NCBI RefSeq assembly: GCF_900496995.4
Contig: NC_044029.1
Coordinates: 10,292,001-10,356,000 of the forward strand
Direction of reading: 5' to 3'
From: Aquila chrysaetos chrysaetos
Lineage: Eukaryota > Chordata > Aves > Accipitriformes > Accipitridae
DNA: 64,000 nt
The notes beneath the pieces were generated by a model, which worked only from the letters and a program-made list of their open reading frames with translations, had not been told where the DNA came from and did not search any database. A program made the position numbers and the translations under genes. Shown here in pieces: positions 61,441-64,000 of the stretch; the first letter of the stretch is position 1; each line of letters starts with the position of its first letter.

Positions 61441-64000
61441 AAAAGGGAATCTCTTGAGATATTACTGTTGCCAAAATGTGGCTACAATATTGGAAGTAAT
61501 GCAATCATGTCATAGCCCTATAGAATTCTCTGTTCTCCTGAGTTTTTGTGTATTTTCTCTGTTGTCTGTAATTTCAAAATTTGTCCATTTTATTTTCAGT
61601 ATTCTTCTGCCTCTGTGGACAACCAGTTTAGCTCATAATTTTGAAGAAGTGTTGATTTCACCATTATTTATACTTTGTACATTTTACATGATTTGTGCTT
61701 CAAGGTTTTGTTCTCCATGTGTCATCGTTACCTCTTGCTTTCCACATCCTACGTTGCTCTTAACTGAACAAATAAAGCTTGTGTCATGGACTTTGTTGTG
61801 ACTTGCTTGAGATCCTTTGGGTGGCACGGCATCAATCTTTTACACTATACGGTAAATACAGAATGTTGTTTTTGCTGTCCTGTCACATTTTCTGTTTTAG
61901 CAGAGATACTTGCTATGTCCTAAGGGTTCTCCTCTAAGTTCTTCCTCAGGTACAACGATTAGCTTTGCTGAGTCAGTGTCAGCTTTGAAAAGCATGTATG
62001 CACCATCTTAATTTCCATAAATATGTTCCTGTCTGATTTGAGTGTAATGTTCACAACATGTACTTTGGGTAGTCTGATATGTGACCATTCCCTTTCCAAG
62101 CGTCAGTCAGATTCCTTTCTCTGTGTAGCTTTTCACAAGTCTTTTGATTGCTGTATATCCATAATCCTTGGGCTTTACTGAGCTTTAATGCAAAAAAAAA
62201 AAAAAAAAAAAAAAGGGGTGTGTGTATATTCATTCTTAACATTTCCTATTTTCTTCCTCTCTTTCTGTGTTGTAGCAAGAAAAAAATGTTTTCACAGCTC
62301 TATCTTTCTTTATCCCTTAAGAATACACCGATCTTCAAACATTTTCATTATTCATTCTAACTTCTTCTTACCATCTCCACTTGGTTTGGGCTGGTACACT
62401 AGTTGGTGTATTTTGGGGCCCTTTTGCATCACTTATGGTCTCCTGTCCCTTCCTGGTGATAACCTGGGCAGTTGTCCACCTGGAATATACCTCAAAAGTT
62501 CTTAAAGTTTTATCTCCCATCAAATATAGGGATGAAGTGCTCAAGGTGCCACACTGCAGTCCACCAAATCTGTCGTCTGTATTTTTTGAGCAAGGCCAGT
62601 ATCAGATGCTTCAGTGGAAGATACGGGATGCTCTGAAGAGGTTTCAACAGAGAATTTTCTTCCAATCCCTTCAGTTAGAGTGGTGTGAGCCCTCAAATGT
62701 GACAGCCTGTATTACCTTCAAACTTAAAAAATAAATTCTGTATCTGGGACTAGAGAAAATGTTAATACAGAATCCCCAAGTATCTTATCTACATGGGCTT
62801 TCAAAAGGAAAATAGCTGCTGCTTTTGGAAAACAGAAGCCATTGAAATAAAGTCTTCCGGAAAGAAATTTGCTCTGTATTAAATAGCAACAATGACCTTG
62901 AATCCAACATATATTGTATCATGTTATCGGAACCTGTTGCACAGCTGCAAAACTGTTTTAGGCTGTGAAGGTCATTCTGTTATTTGGCTGTGTGTCATTT
63001 AAGGTACATGCTTGTAAACAAGGTTGGTTACCTGTGATCTGGTAGTGCAAGAAACACGGCAATCTATACTGTACTCTTTCACCTCTCTGTTCTGTTCATT
63101 TCACGTAATCTCACTTAACTTCTGCACGGTTATATACTAAGATTTTACTTGCCGTGAGATTCCTGAAGGCTCAAAAATGTGTTCTTTAAAGTACATTGAG
63201 ATCTAGGTGTTGTAACATGGTCTCTTGAACATGCCATGAGTATGTGGCACAAAGAAAATCTGCAAATTTGTTGTCTGAGATTTCCGAAATAAGTAAATGG
63301 CTCTGACCACTAGTTCTGCACCATCTTAAAGCACAAAGGAGTCTTATGGTCATCCTAAAAGACAACATGAAATTTCTCAAGGTATGGAAAGAACCTCGGC
63401 TGAGCTGACACTCTTCCTTCCCCGTGCAATTCATCTGGCATATCGGACACAAGACAGGAATGAAAACGGGATAGTATTCAGAAATTCTGGGTGAGGAAAT
63501 GGGTCTTACCCTTCTCATTCTAGCCAGACTTCACAACAGCATGCTCAAAAACTGCCTGTATTTCATTTTTCACCAGACTACTCCGGAGAACGTATCAGAG
63601 AAACTGCATAGACTAAAAGATTGCCAGATGCCCACTCTGCCTGCAAAAATCATCAAAAATAAGGCTTCAGCTGAATTGATGTAAGTAAGTGCTTGGATTC
63701 TTGGAGAAAGTGTACTAATTATGTTTTTGGGGGAAATGATTTGATAATTAAACATTGAGGAAATATTTAGAAGAAAGAAACACAATCTATTCTGATTAGA
63801 TAAAGAATCACTGGAAGAGCAATCCTAGATCTGTGTTCTGAAACTGGTAACTGGACAACATATAGCTATGTTTAGACTTACTTAGGGAAAATATTTTTGT
63901 TGTGAAGTGTGAAACAGCTGGCTTATAACAGAATCTGTTGACCTGCAGCGTCATTATTTGTAAACAACATTTGTGTATTACAGCAGCCTAATAGAAATTT

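Larger units (their letters stand above)
55993..64000. other. MYF6 upstream region, no exon recognised
   Basis: AT-rich DNA with only short frames. PTPRQ lies next to MYF6 in other vertebrates and would read on the minus strand here; no phosphatase or fibronectin-type exon was seen, so it presumably begins beyond 64 kb. Contents include the MIR-like relic at 56.45 kb, a possible octamer plus E-box at 59.83 kb, a motif-dense block at 61.19-61.44 kb, an AATAAA on the + strand near 61.77 kb and an A-run at 62191. Confidence 0.65.

Noticed and set aside
55000-64000. PTPRQ exons downstream of MYF6
   Set aside because: Expected by synteny, but no minus-strand frame resembles the phosphatase domain, membrane segment or fibronectin repeats.

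Overview
The window is nuclear DNA from a vertebrate, almost certainly a bird. Evidence for a bird: three decayed CR1 LINE 3' ends, very GC-rich gene ends, short intergenic distances, and bird-like myogenic factor sequences (242-residue MYF6, 258-residue MYF5). Genes are split by introns, so the many short open frames are mostly noise. Gene identities rest on reading translated exons against remembered vertebrate families; no database search was run.

Layout: (1) 1-21 kb, + strand: the 3' part of LIN7A, a scaffold protein with L27 and PDZ domains. Three coding exons lie at 9321-9392, 11767-11976 and 17698-17910, with a probable all-UTR last exon from 19358. The first exons lie upstream of the window. 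(2) 21.5-45.5 kb: gene-free intergenic DNA. It holds an old LINE relic of about 1 kb (29.9-30.9 kb, minus strand) with readable reverse transcriptase residues, a CR1 tail at 37 kb, small tandem repeats at 28 kb, and CpG-rich patches at 31.5 and 38.7 kb far from any recognised gene. (3) 45.5-47.4 kb, minus strand: MYF5, three exons. (4) 47.4-53.0 kb: intergenic DNA between the two myogenic genes, with AT-rich blocks that look like enhancers. (5) 53.0-54.8 kb, minus strand: MYF6 (MRF4), three exons, intact. (6) 54.8-64 kb: DNA upstream of MYF6, no recognisable exon. In other vertebrates PTPRQ follows; none of its exons was seen here.

MYF6 and MYF5 are tandem bHLH transcription factors that start and run the skeletal muscle programme and share long-range enhancers. 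LIN7A is a neighbour by conserved synteny, not by function. The strongest points for follow-up are: a 1-base excess in a C8 tract of MYF5 exon 3 that breaks the conserved C-terminus; a dense cluster of poly-G/poly-C tracts confined to the MYF5-MYF6 block; a GLI-like site in the MYF6 3' UTR at the position expected for the early epaxial enhancer of MYF5; the LIN7A stop codon lying exactly on a splice donor; and a LINE relic of a type better known from turtles and crocodilians. No wholly new biological system was found.
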